A DNA stretch of 64,000 bases from Pycnococcus provasolii (GCA_938743325.2 OW568875.1:186001-250000), one strand, 5' to 3'; positions 48,217 through 56,762 are shown, counted from the stretch's first letter. Program-made: numbers and translations. Notes: a model not told the origin generated them from the letters alone.

Positions 48217-49191
48217 ATGATGCCGGCGACGACGACGCGAAAATGCACTTTCATCGGCGTCTTAACAGTTGCTGTGGCGGTGCTTTCTCCACAACTCGTG
48301 CACGCCGTTCCCGTGCGCTGTCCCGCGCCTTCGCCGTCAGCCTCAGCAACCTCGTACGTGGGTGTCGTCGCACAACAGGAAGGACCCTACTACATGGAGA
48401 ACGCACCCGCGCGAACCGATGGGGTGCTGTGCGAATACAACCAAGACGCAAACAAACAAGAAACGCGACTTAACATCACGGGCAGGGTGCTCTCAGCCAG
48501 AAGCGAGTGCCAGCCAGCGAGCGCAACGCTGGACTTCTGGCAAGCGGACGCAAGCGGCGAGTACTACGACTGCCCGCTGTGTCCCGTGAAAGCGCCAGCG
48601 CCGTTTCAAGACAGCTTCTACTGCAGAGGAAAGGTGCAAGCCGACGACAATGGGAGGTTCTTTGCAACGACAATCATGCCGCACAACTACATATCGAGGC
48701 CTGTGCTTCACCTACACCTTAAAGTGCACCTTGGTGGTGAGGTGCACACGACGCAGTTGTACTTTGCACACGACCCGCTGTCAAAACGCTATTCGAACGA
48801 TATCGTGATGGACGCACAGTTTGACAGCGAAACCAACACGTGGGTTGTACATGACCACATTATCGTGGTGCCACACGGAATTCCGAGCAGTGCCTCATCC
48901 ACAACGACCACGGAGGCTGCGACTACCACGACATCGTTTACGCTTCCAAGCACCGCCGTCACCACATCCGCTGCCGATACGAACAAGGATAGCGCATCCA
49001 CAACGCCGCCACCAACAGCCACCACAACCTCGACCACAGGCATCTTCGCGCCCCCGAGCCAGACACCAACCGCGGACGAAACAACGCGGCCGTTGAAGTT
49101 AAACGCCGCTGATTCGCCCGTCACTTCTAACTCGCACGGCACGAAGGCTTTGCTCGTAGCCATAGGGATATTCGCGATGTGCACAGGGTAG
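48217..49191 (+). CDS. Secreted intradiol ring-cleavage dioxygenase-like protein
   Basis: A 324-residue protein with an N-terminal signal (FIGVLTVAVAVLSPQLVHA), an intradiol dioxygenase domain (about 45-215), a Ser/Thr-rich linker (about 215-290) and a hydrophobic C-terminus (ALLVAIGIFAMCTG) consistent with a GPI-anchor signal. The family motif QEGPYY is followed by DFWQADASGEYYD and the core HNYISRPVLHLHLK. Ligands for non-haem Fe(III) would be Tyr116, Tyr158, His165 and His167, all in place. Known members open catechols between the hydroxyls; extracellular ones in fungi handle lignin or wall phenolics. A TGTAA lies at 49241-49245. Substrate in an alga is unknown. Confidence 0.85.
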   Translation: MMPATTTRKCTFIGVLTVAVAVLSPQLVHAVPVRCPAPSPSASATSYVGVVAQQEGPYYMENAPARTDGVLCEYNQDANKQETRLNITGRVLSARSECQPASATLDFWQADASGEYYDCPLCPVKAPAPFQDSFYCRGKVQADDNGRFFATTIMPHNYISRPVLHLHLKVHLGGEVHTTQLYFAHDPLSKRYSNDIVMDAQFDSETNTWVVHDHIIVVPHGIPSSASSTTTTEAATTTTSFTLPSTAVTTSAADTNKDSASTTPPPTATTTSTTGIFAPPSQTPTADETTRPLKLNAADSPVTSNSHGTKALLVAIGIFAMCTG

Positions 49192-49460
49192 TCGCACCGA
49201 TTGATACTACCTAAGGTTTATGACTTTGAAGTACAGTATGTGTAAATAAGAAGTTGAGCTTGCAAGTGCACGAGGCGAGAGAGTCGCGTGACACCCGCTC
49301 GGGTTCCCCTCCGGTTACCGGCCTCCGTTCAGGGGTGGTTCCCCCGATCAATCGTTCGGGCGGGTCCCAGCCTCCCGGAGGGTCAAGGAACCTTCCAATT
49401 CACTTCAACTTTTTCTTTTCATTTTTTCATTTTTTTCATTCAATTTCGCGCGCCGAAGCC

Positions 49461-50393
49461 ATGGCGGCTATGCACACGCCCGAGACGCTCGAAGCGAAAG
49501 AGTGCGCGAACTGCGGTGCGACGGATGGTTTAGGCAAATGCTCGCGCTGCCACTCCGCGTACTTCTGCTCCGTGAAGTGCCAAAAGGCATACTGGCCCTT
49601 CCACAAGGACATATGCAGACGCAACGACTTCGCCGACGCGCTCGAAGCCACCGAGCCGAAGTTTGCGCGATGGATGCGCAAACACGGAAAACAGGCGGTA
49701 CTACGCGACGACGAGGTGGACAGACTCGAGCGTGCGGGAAATGCGACTTCAGGATTCTCGCGGCAGGAGGTGATGGAGAGCATGTACGGGCGTGCCAACC
49801 CCATTCCGCTGCAGCCGTCGTACACCGCGGAGGAGAGGCTCGCGGTGGCTCATAGAGACGAGGACGAGGCGGTCAACAGGAGAGCAGTCACAGATCGAGA
49901 ACGGCGGTGGGCAAGCGTCGAGATACCGCCAGCGCTTGGCGTCAGCACCACCGCGTACAAGTGGAAGCAAAACCAGACGTTCGTCGAAATCTACTTCCAG
50001 CTGCCAACGAACCTACCAACGCGCGCCGTCGTCGTCAGCATTGAACCGAGGCGACTTCACGTGAGCTTAGATGGAACAGACAAACTCAGCGGTGAGCTGC
50101 TTAAAGAGGTGGACGTCGACGGAAGCACTTGGTTCGTGTCCGACGGTCTACTTCACATCCACCTACTGAAGAGGAACCGACGAGGGCACTACGACGACGG
50201 CTGTACGAACAACGACACGTTCTGGACGAGCGTGCTGTACAAGGCGCCAGCGAATGAGAGCCTCGCGCTGCCCGTAGGCAATACCGGCTATGCGATTGTG
50301 CCCACCGAGTACTTCTCATCAGAGTACGAGTTCGACGGTGGTCCGAATGCGCACGCGTACAAGAAGCGTGGCAAGGCAATCAAGGCGAGGTGA
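49461..50393 (+). CDS. MYND zinc-finger protein with CS (p23/NudC-like) domain
   Basis: The 310-residue product starts at ATG 49461 (GCCATGG). A MYND finger at residues about 15-55 has the ligand spacing C-x2-C...C-x2-C...C-x3-C...H-x3-C (CANCGATDGLGKCSRCHSA, then YFCSVKCQKAYW and HKDICRR). After a charged linker, residues about 165-270 form a CS domain: YKWKQNQTFVEIYFQLP, LHVSLDGT, LLKEVDVDGSTWFVSDGLLHI. CS domains act as Hsp90 co-chaperones; MYND fingers bind proline-rich partners. The combination suggests a co-chaperone adaptor. A TGTAA lies at 50405-50409, right after the stop. Convergent with the SnoaL-like gene. Confidence 0.85.
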   Translation: MAAMHTPETLEAKECANCGATDGLGKCSRCHSAYFCSVKCQKAYWPFHKDICRRNDFADALEATEPKFARWMRKHGKQAVLRDDEVDRLERAGNATSGFSRQEVMESMYGRANPIPLQPSYTAEERLAVAHRDEDEAVNRRAVTDRERRWASVEIPPALGVSTTAYKWKQNQTFVEIYFQLPTNLPTRAVVVSIEPRRLHVSLDGTDKLSGELLKEVDVDGSTWFVSDGLLHIHLLKRNRRGHYDDGCTNNDTFWTSVLYKAPANESLALPVGNTGYAIVPTEYFSSEYEFDGGPNAHAYKKRGKAIKAR

Positions 50394-50478
50394 CGCAGTA
50401 TCTTTGTAATCGAACTTCATTTGTTGTGTTTTTTAAAGGTACAACAGACTTTTTCGCTCACGCATCCTAAAAGTGTGC

Positions 50479-51358
50479 TCAGAGTCCAAGCGTCTTGCGC
50501 ACAGCCGTGGCGAAGCCGCTCGTCTGCTGGAAAAGCGCGTATTGCCAGCTCTTCTCCCAAGGCTGCGCTTCAGGGAAGGGCAAACCGTATCCGATGGCGT
50601 ATAAGATGCCGAAGACACCGCCAAGACCTCCCGTATTACCCAGCTGCTTGTCGAGCACATAGCCGACGGTGAGCTGTGTGCATTGTCCATCGACGTTAAA
50701 TGTCATGGAGTTCGCCTGTGGCGGCGAGTCGACACGTATGCCCGTGGGTGGAATCGCGCCCGCGAGCGTCCCCGTGTGGGTCGCAGTTGCTCGAGTCACG
50801 TACCAGACGCGCCCAGGTTCGAACGGATCAACCCAGAAGTTATGAAAGTTGGCGTTGATATCAGGAAAGGCGTCGTCGATCTTGAAGCTCGCAAAAGCGT
50901 TCCTGTTTGGTGAAGCGTGCCAGGTAAGTGCCATGTTGTTGATCCGCCACGGATGGGCAGAGGTAGACTTACGTGAACTCTTTCTTTGACAATGGACCGA
51001 CAACTGGCGCAACGAACTTGAAATCGTCGGCGAGCAGATCAGGGTCGTCGCATCCGTTGTTAGCTGCAAGAACCTTTTTTGCCTGCAAGATGAGCATGTC
51101 TGGCGCGATGGGGAACCCGTTCGAAGCGACCATGCCTGCTGCATCCTCGTTTGTTAATTCACCTTTGAGTACAAACGGCGTCTCCTTGACTTGCGTCACC
51201 TCCTCAGCAGCCACCGGCGCGTCCGGCGAAGAGGCCGCAGTGGATAGGCGAGAGAGAGACACGTTGCGCGCTGACCTCGACGAGCAGGCGCTGACATGGC
51301 GCTGGCAGGCCCTGACCGGCGCTGACATAGCATGACACGCGCGCACGCGGCAGGACAT
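50479..51358 (-). CDS. Plastid-targeted SnoaL-like protein, two exons
   Basis: Exons 51358-50973 and 50902-50479, with a 70-bp GT-AG intron (50903-50972); the splice reads KKEFTNAFASFKIDDAF. The 269-residue product has a Ser/Arg/Cys-rich transit peptide starting MSCRVRACHAMSAP, and a nuclear-transport-factor-2/SnoaL-type fold with DPDLLADDFKFVAPVVG at its start and NFHNFWVDPFEPGRVWYVTR in its core. The C-terminal 80 residues (LTVGYVLDKQLGNTGGLGG) contain a Gly-rich hydrophobic patch. Family members bind small hydrophobic ligands or are enzymes; the role here is not known. Similar proteins occur in algae and plants as predicted plastid proteins. Confidence 0.78.
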
Positions 51359-51799
51359 GGCGGATGTTTGTTTGGTGAGGGCGAGAGTGCGTGTGCGCGT
51401 GTGCGAGGCGCGGGCAACTTGTGGCCACGAGCACGCTATCGGAGTGTCACGGCGGGCACGAGGACGGGTTGGAGTTGGGACTTTGGGAGGTGCCCCGGCT
51501 GCCCGGGCCCGGGTGTGTGTGTGTACCAGGGCCTCCATTGACCACCCTGACCACCCTCAGCACCGCGATGCAAGGCCGGCCGCGAGTCGGTCCGTCGGGG
51601 ACTCACTCACGCGGGGATTTGATCCCACGACTAAAGGTTGATGGTGTCACGTGTCCCACAATGTGCGCGTGACAGCTCTGCGCGTGTGTACCTATACTGG
51701 CATTTGTTCGTTTGTTTGAGCACGTATGTAGTTGGTTCCTTGTTGGGATTGCCTTGTTAAGGTTGTATGTACTTCTTTGGTTGTTACTTAGAGTATGTA
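51359..51799. other. 441-bp intergenic stretch between tandem leftward genes
   Basis: No supported gene. The right part is AT-rich 3' sequence of the coiled-coil gene; the left part is GC-rich leader of the SnoaL-like gene. Confidence 0.5.
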
Positions 51800-53470
51800 T
51801 TACGCTAAAAAGCGCTGAAATCCAGGAGACGCGGACGCCGCTTCGTCGTCGTCGCGCAAGCGCTCAGCAAGCTTCTCAAACGCACGAAGCGTAGCAGCGG
51901 ATGGGGGTGGGTGAACGAGTCGTGCACTCGGCGGCTCGGGTAAACCGGCGGCGGGAGATCGCGCCTCTGCCATTGGAGCAGGACGCGTGCGCGGCGTTGG
52001 CATTGTCCCTGGCGATGCTGATGAGGTGGTCGATTCCGTGGAAGTCTGTCTTGCATGTCCTGGTGGCATCGACGCGGCGCCATCAGAGGTATTGCGCTGC
52101 GCGTTGAGTAGTGCCGCTAGCAGCGCGCACTCCTCCTCCCGAAGCGCGAGCTCGCCTCGAAGGCGCTGCACCTCCGCACCCACGTCGTCGTCCGCACCGC
52201 CACCGCTCGCAGAGTTCGCCGCAGGGATGGCCATCATCTCAAGCTGTCTGTTGCGTCGTCGCAGCGCAGAAAGGCGTTCGTCAAGTTTTCCCACTTCTTC
52301 TGATGCGGCATTGCGTGCCTTCGTTTCCACCTCAAGCTTCGCCTGCAGCTTAGCAGCCTTTTGTGCCGCAGCCTCAGCGCGCTGGTCCGCCTTGAGCTTC
52401 GTCTCCAACGCAGAGCCGTGCTGCGCCTTGAGCGCATCAACGTCAGACTGGAGGTGCCTCGCCTGCTCGGTGGCGGCATCACGCTCCGCCTCCGCCTCCT
52501 CCCGTAGCCGTCGCTCCTTCGCGGCGGCATGCTCAGCCGCCGCCTTCGCCCTCTCAAGAGCACGAACGCGCTCGCGCAAGGTGTTCGCCTCACCTCGCGC
52601 ATCTGCGATGGCGTTGTCCTTCTCCCGGCAGAGTTCTCGCAATCGCACGGTGTCGTCGTGTGCGTCTGCGTTCCGTGCGCGCGCCTCCTCAAGCTCCTCG
52701 CGCAGCATCGCGACTGTACGAAGCAGCTTTGCCGCCCTTCGGTCCGTGCGCTGCGCGGACGGTCCCGCAAAAGCGGCAGAGCTTGAGGACGCGTTGGACG
52801 GCGCGGGCGAAGCAGGTCGACGAAGCGGCGTCGTGTTTGCAACGCCCGTGTGTGCCAGTCCCGCCTGACTTGTCTTTTCCTGCGCATACCAGTGCACGCG
52901 TAGGCGAAGCTGCTTGTTCTCCTCCTCCTTCTCAGCGAGCGCCGACTCAAGCAGGTCCACGTATGGCGCATTGTTGTTCTTCTGGTGGACGTTTGAGGAG
53001 GCGGTTGCAGCTGCGGCTGCAGACGCAGCCACCGCCCTTCTCAGCGGGTATCTCTGCCGAACAAGTCCCGTGCTTGCTGCTGTTCCCGCTGTTGCCGGCG
53101 TCGTTCCAGTGGTTGTCGTTCCTGGCCCTGACCCCCACGCAGGCTTAGGCTGCTTGAGAGCGGCTCTGCTTGTCATTTGCTGCGCCGCCGACGCCGACGC
53201 CTTCTCGTTTAAGTGGTTGGAGTTTTCGTTGTATGCGAACGTGATCGGCGTTGTCTCTGCTTCGTGTTGGTTTTGGTTGCTGTGGTGTGTCATCGTGCGT
53301 TGTGCCGAAGCGTGGTGTTCGCGTTGCGGTTGGGCCGGGTATGCGGCTCCTGCGGGTGCCGGCCCCGCCCCTGCTCCCGCTCCTAGTCGTTCGAGCACGC
53401 GCGCGAGTGCCTCTGCGGATACTTGCGATGGCATGTCCTCCGGTAAGGTGATAGCATCGAGGCACTCCAT
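51800..53470 (-). CDS. Coiled-coil protein, unknown (556 aa)
   Basis: The ATG at 53470 (MECLDAITLPEDMPSQ) is the first in frame; the extra 26 codons upstream start at a TTG and look untranslated. Residues 1-190 are low complexity (Ala, Gln, Thr, Asn). A coiled coil runs from about 195 to 470, with an interruption near 235-260, and includes AKLLRTVAMLREELEEARA and LDERLSALRRRNRQLEMMA. The C-terminus is Ser/Pro-rich and ends GFQRFLA. The N-terminal EALARVLERLGAG helix could be a dimerisation motif. No known domain; a centrosomal or golgin-like role is possible but not shown. Confidence 0.7.
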   Translation of the reverse strand: MECLDAITLPEDMPSQVSAEALARVLERLGAGAGAGPAPAGAAYPAQPQREHHASAQRTMTHHSNQNQHEAETTPITFAYNENSNHLNEKASASAAQQMTSRAALKQPKPAWGSGPGTTTTGTTPATAGTAASTGLVRQRYPLRRAVAASAAAAATASSNVHQKNNNAPYVDLLESALAEKEEENKQLRLRVHWYAQEKTSQAGLAHTGVANTTPLRRPASPAPSNASSSSAAFAGPSAQRTDRRAAKLLRTVAMLREELEEARARNADAHDDTVRLRELCREKDNAIADARGEANTLRERVRALERAKAAAEHAAAKERRLREEAEAERDAATEQARHLQSDVDALKAQHGSALETKLKADQRAEAAAQKAAKLQAKLEVETKARNAASEEVGKLDERLSALRRRNRQLEMMAIPAANSASGGGADDDVGAEVQRLRGELALREEECALLAALLNAQRNTSDGAASMPPGHARQTSTESTTSSASPGTMPTPRTRPAPMAEARSPAAGLPEPPSARLVHPPPSAATLRAFEKLAERLRDDDEAASASPGFQRFLA

Positions 53471-53637
53471 GGACAGGATGATGATGGCCTTGAAAGCGTT
53501 TTGAACCCAGCCAGCGGGGTCCGGGTTACGAGTTTGAAAAGCGGGCAAGGCCGGCCCGGGCAGCCGGGGAAGGGGAGGGGGCCAAGGGAGAGGGGGGAGG
53601 AAGGGAAGGGAAGGGAAGGGAAGGGACGGACCTACTC

Positions 53638-54028
53638 CTAGTGCCTCGAGCCGAAAGTTACTAAAATTAGTAAGTTGTTACTACTACTAGTAGGCTTCCT
53701 AACCTCGAAGATCGAGCGCACAGGTCGAAGCACTCGCCCAATAACCACGCCGAATGGTGCAAACGGTGCCTCCTGGTCTTGGCTTCATTGGCCAAAGCGG
53801 ACCAGGCAAGCGGGGCTATGGTCGGGCACACAGGGCCGTCGTCGCAAGGGTATAGAAAATAAGCGGAAAAATAAAGCGGGGAAAAAAGGGGGGTGGTATA
53901 CGCTCCGGCCCCCGATATATTCATGGTTTTAGAGGCTGAAAATGAGAAATTTTATAACGGGGAAGATTACTACAAAGGTTACTAGAAATAGTAAGTTAGT
54001 ACTGTACTAATCCGGCTCGAGGCACTAG
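53638..54028. mobile_element. MITE-like element with 16-bp terminal inverted repeats (391 bp)
   Basis: The left end CTAGTGCCTCGAGCCG (53638-53653) and right end CGGCTCGAGGCACTAG (54013-54028) are exact inverted repeats. Just inside each end is a copy of a subterminal motif, GTTACTA-xxx-TAGTAAGTT (53657-53679 and about 53978-53998), in direct orientation and itself palindromic. The interior has no convincing coding capacity and is AT-richer than its surroundings. I found no clear target-site duplication. It lies in the promoter region of the LPA3-J gene, in the 839-bp gap 53471-54309. Alternatives: a regulatory palindrome or recombination relic. Confidence 0.6.
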
Positions 54029-54309
54029 TTGGTAAAAGGGAACGCCACAGGCCAATGTTGCACTGTAGGCACTGTACTTCGCCCTCGCCCCCGGGTCCGG
54101 CTGTCCGGGCACCATCACATCATCTTCCAAGTACAGGACCAACATGGAGGGGAACTCGTTCGGGGTTCCTTCGGAGTTCGGGGTTTCGTTAGATTTTTTC
54201 CCGAAATCAATCTTTTTTTGATCTTTCGCGTATCTGTTTTCCACCCTCTCACACCAGTCCACCAACTCTCACTCGAGGCGCACAGCACTCTAAAGCACTG
54301 GAACGCGTC

Positions 54310-55590
54310 ATGGCCGTAACCGCAGGTGCTCGTGCGGGTAAGAGGGCGGCGGCGCCTCGTTGGACTGCCGGTAAAACTACGAGAGGATGTCACGCTCGGC
54401 GGCGGCGGCGCAAACACAACGAAGGTCACGTGGTGTGCAAAGCTTCCGCATCCACAATCAACGTCGACTTTCCGACGAACGAAGATGAACAGATGGCGAA
54501 AGTACACACGTGCGTGCAGGCATGCCTCTCGGACGGATACGCACTGCTCGAGGTGGAATTTCCGCTAAGCAGTGGACTGGGCATTAACTCGGGAGATACC
54601 ATCGCCATCGCAGAATACAATGCGCAGCAGGGCGCTCTGCGGCGCTTTTGCGCACTCTTCGAGTGGCTGGGCCAGTCAGAGAACGTGCGTGTGTTTTTTC
54701 CAGACGCCGCAGAGGCATCTATCGCAATGCAAGGGGCAGGTCTGAACCCAGTTAGCGGGCAATGGGCACAAGAAGCAACGTTTGACGACTGGAATGGCGA
54801 CGTCGACTACCTTGTGAACGATGACCTGTTCTCGCAAGCCTCGATGAGAGCATACGGCATCTCGCAGTTGCCGGAGGATATGGCAGGCAAGATGGCTGTT
54901 GAAGGGAACGCACGCGTCGACGACAGGTTGTACGTCATCGGGTACCCGTACGACTCTTCCGATGAGCTGGTGCAAGTGATGAAGTTGTGGAAGGCGCACG
55001 CACGACGCACGATCATCTTCAACGGTAATCTCGACAGCATTCGATCCGGATGGTTCCCGTGGGGCGACGGGAAAAAGCTGAAGGAGGAATTTGTGCCGAC
55101 GATAGAGACGGCATACTACGTGCACGTTTTCAAAGGTGCCGTTCCTGGCGTGCTGTACAGAGCGTATCCGGGAAAGTGGCAGGTTCTCCGAGCACGAGTT
55201 GGCGGTGGTCTGGAATGCGTGGAAGAGTACGACGCTCGACCTGAATTGAAGGAGGTTGCTCTAAAGTATTTCAGCGGCGGCTTGACAAGCCAGGCGATCA
55301 CCAGCAACGTCGAGCCTGCCGAACCGCTCAGCGACGACAACCAGGCGTATTACGATGCACTCGGCGTCGCGCGCGATGCGAGTTCGGAGGAACTCGCGTC
55401 GGCGTACCGGAGCAAGGCTCGCGCGCTTCACCCTGACGTTGCGGGAACGGAGAATCTCTCGGACTTTTACGCCGTCAGCAAGGCCTATGCCGTGCTTAAG
55501 GACCCGGAGAAACGCGCGGCTTATGACGAGTACGGCGAGAGGTGGGTCGACGCCATTAAGGAGGAGAAGGATGTTAAAGCTGCAAGGTAA
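54310..55590 (+). CDS. LPA3-like (DUF1995) protein fused to a C-terminal J domain
   Basis: A 426-residue protein with a transit peptide rich in Arg, Ala and Lys (about 1-42). Residues about 48-300 match DUF1995, as in LPA3 (LOW PSII ACCUMULATION 3): FNGNLDSIRSGWFPW, FVPTIETAYYVHVFKG, GVLYRAYPGKWQVLR. Residues about 345-410 form a J domain (YYDALGVARDASSEELASAY, ALHPDVAG, AYAVLKDPEKRAAYDEYGE) with the HPD motif intact. LPA3 assists PSII assembly in the stroma, and the J domain would recruit and stimulate plastid Hsp70. The fusion is absent from Arabidopsis LPA3 as I know it. Single exon; the start at 54310 follows a pyrimidine-rich leader. Confidence 0.9.
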   Translation: MAVTAGARAGKRAAAPRWTAGKTTRGCHARRRRRKHNEGHVVCKASASTINVDFPTNEDEQMAKVHTCVQACLSDGYALLEVEFPLSSGLGINSGDTIAIAEYNAQQGALRRFCALFEWLGQSENVRVFFPDAAEASIAMQGAGLNPVSGQWAQEATFDDWNGDVDYLVNDDLFSQASMRAYGISQLPEDMAGKMAVEGNARVDDRLYVIGYPYDSSDELVQVMKLWKAHARRTIIFNGNLDSIRSGWFPWGDGKKLKEEFVPTIETAYYVHVFKGAVPGVLYRAYPGKWQVLRARVGGGLECVEEYDARPELKEVALKYFSGGLTSQAITSNVEPAEPLSDDNQAYYDALGVARDASSEELASAYRSKARALHPDVAGTENLSDFYAVSKAYAVLKDPEKRAAYDEYGERWVDAIKEEKDVKAAR

Positions 55591-55857
55591 CTGTCGAAAG
55601 AAAGTGCCCTCCGTCATGCCCCGCGATGTACCCTCCCCCCGCCCTCCTTGCACCGTCCTTCGAAGCAGTCATCACCACACGCGGATGTGCTTGACGATTT
55701 CCTTGGCGGCCGACTCGACGTATTTTTTTCAACCTCCTCGCCGCCACCTTGACCTTGAACATGGGGGGATCATCGATGATGGCGTATTCCAGTAAATGTG
55801 AAGTGATTAACACAATATTCCGTAATTCCAATCAAAAACAGAAGTCGTCAGGGTACG
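55591..55857. other. Intergenic stretch after LPA3-J gene
   Basis: It contains no supported gene. A short codon-like stretch on the minus strand near 55690-55790 (MFKVKVAARRL in one frame, SAAKEIVKHIRVW in another) is not continuous and I do not call it. Confidence 0.4.
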
Positions 55858-56101
55858 TGTGCCGGTTGTGAGTGCGCTTAGACGTAGTTAGAGATGAAGT
55901 ACGTAAAAGCGAAAGAAGAGGTTGCTAAAGAATGAAAGGGGCCAAGGGAAGGAAAAACGCTCACCAGGGGAGGAGCCTTAGAGGTCCTCTATCGGCGAAG
56001 GCCAGACGAAGACGAACGTCACCTCGGAGAGGTTGACGAAGCCTTGCAGCCTGAAGAGACAGCGTAGGGTTAGCAACTAGGGTTGCTATCTAGGGTTATG
56101 G
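55858..56101. repeat. 244-bp direct repeat, copy 1
   Basis: Matches copy 2 at 56212-56455 with about three mismatches (98.8%). It ends in telomere-like TAGGGTTAGCAACTAGGG. On the minus strand it contains a pyrimidine tract plus CAG acceptor (CTGTCTCTTCAG) followed by a 23-codon open stretch ending in TAA (…SEVTFVFVWPSPIEDL). Confidence 0.97.
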
Positions 56102-56211
56102 TAGCTGAAGGTGATGTTTGTTTTCTTTTATTTTAATTTTTGCTGTTGTCGTTGTTGTTGTTGTTGTTGGGCTGGCTCGGTACGTGTTGTGAGCCCTGCG
56201 TGTCCACCAAA

Positions 56212-56455
56212 TGTGCCGGTTGTGAGTGCGCTTAGACGTAGTTAGAGATGAAGTACGTAAAAGCGAAAGAAGAGGTTACTAAAGAATGAAAGGGGCCAAG
56301 GGAAGGAAAAACGCTCACCAGGGGAGGAGCCTTAGAGGTCCTCTATCGGCGAAGGCCAGACGAAGACGAACGTCACCTCGGAGAGGTCGACGAAGCCTTG
56401 CAGCCTGAAGAGACAGCGTAGGGTTAGCAACTAGGGTTGCTGTCTAGGGTTATGG
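56212..56455. repeat. 244-bp direct repeat, copy 2
   Basis: The second copy, 354 bp away and 57 bp before the 3' end of the 5S rRNA gene. The minus-strand short frame is kept with one Asn-to-Asp change. A (GTT)n run at 56145-56170 separates the copies. Confidence 0.97.
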
Positions 56456-56504
56456 CTAGGGTTGCTGCAAGTGAAAAAAAAAAATGCAAGATTCGAACCC
56501 GGGC

Positions 56505-56512
56505 AAAAAAAA
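56505..56512 (-). terminator. T8 RNA polymerase III terminator of 5S gene
   Basis: Eight T in gene sense start directly after the 3' end of the 5S rRNA; a second T11 run follows at 56474-56484. Confidence 0.85.
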
Positions 56513-56629
56513 CCGCACGTCACCGGGAGTTCCATTCTGATTCCTCAAGAAAGTACTATTCCGGCCCATTCTTGCTTAGCTTCCGAGTGCTGATGGGATC
56601 GGGCGTATTCAAGAAGGTATGAACGTGCG
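56513..56629 (-). rRNA. 5S rRNA: 5S ribosomal RNA
   Basis: A 117-nt gene on the minus strand. Its ends pair perfectly (CGCACGT and ACGTGCG, helix I). Diagnostic conserved blocks are in order: TTCATACC at the 5' side, GCCCGATCCCATCAGCACTC, GGAAGCTAAGC (box A of the internal promoter), TGGGCC, AATAGTACTT (box C) and CTCCCGGTGA near the 3' end. The length is what 5S rRNA should be, and a T8 terminator follows at once. It lies in the 133-bp-wide space upstream of the VASt-DysF gene, in the opposite direction, and overlaps a spurious upstream frame of that gene. It is a single copy here, not part of a tandem array. Confidence 0.93.
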
Positions 56630-56762
56630 ATGCAAATATTCCGGGTTGAGACAGCACATGTACTGCACAAGTCAGAATGCACCGATCAACGAGCAATTCC
56701 TCCGCCCAGGGCGCGAGAGGGCACTCCTGACTCCTCTCTCTCTCTCATTCTTTTCTTCGGAA

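Noticed and set aside
50903-50972. U1-snRNA-like CACTTACCTGGC inside the SnoaL-gene intron
   Set aside because: Only the 5' motif matches; no stem-loops or Sm site, and the intron is only 70 bp. Chance match.
55690-55790. Minus-strand codon-like stretch after the LPA3-J gene
   Set aside because: The two coding-like pieces are in different frames and no acceptor lies between them, so I could not support a gene.
56437-56762. Extended N-terminus for the VASt-DysF protein from 56619, and a frame from 56437
   Set aside because: Both overlap the 5S rRNA gene, whose structure is strongly supported.
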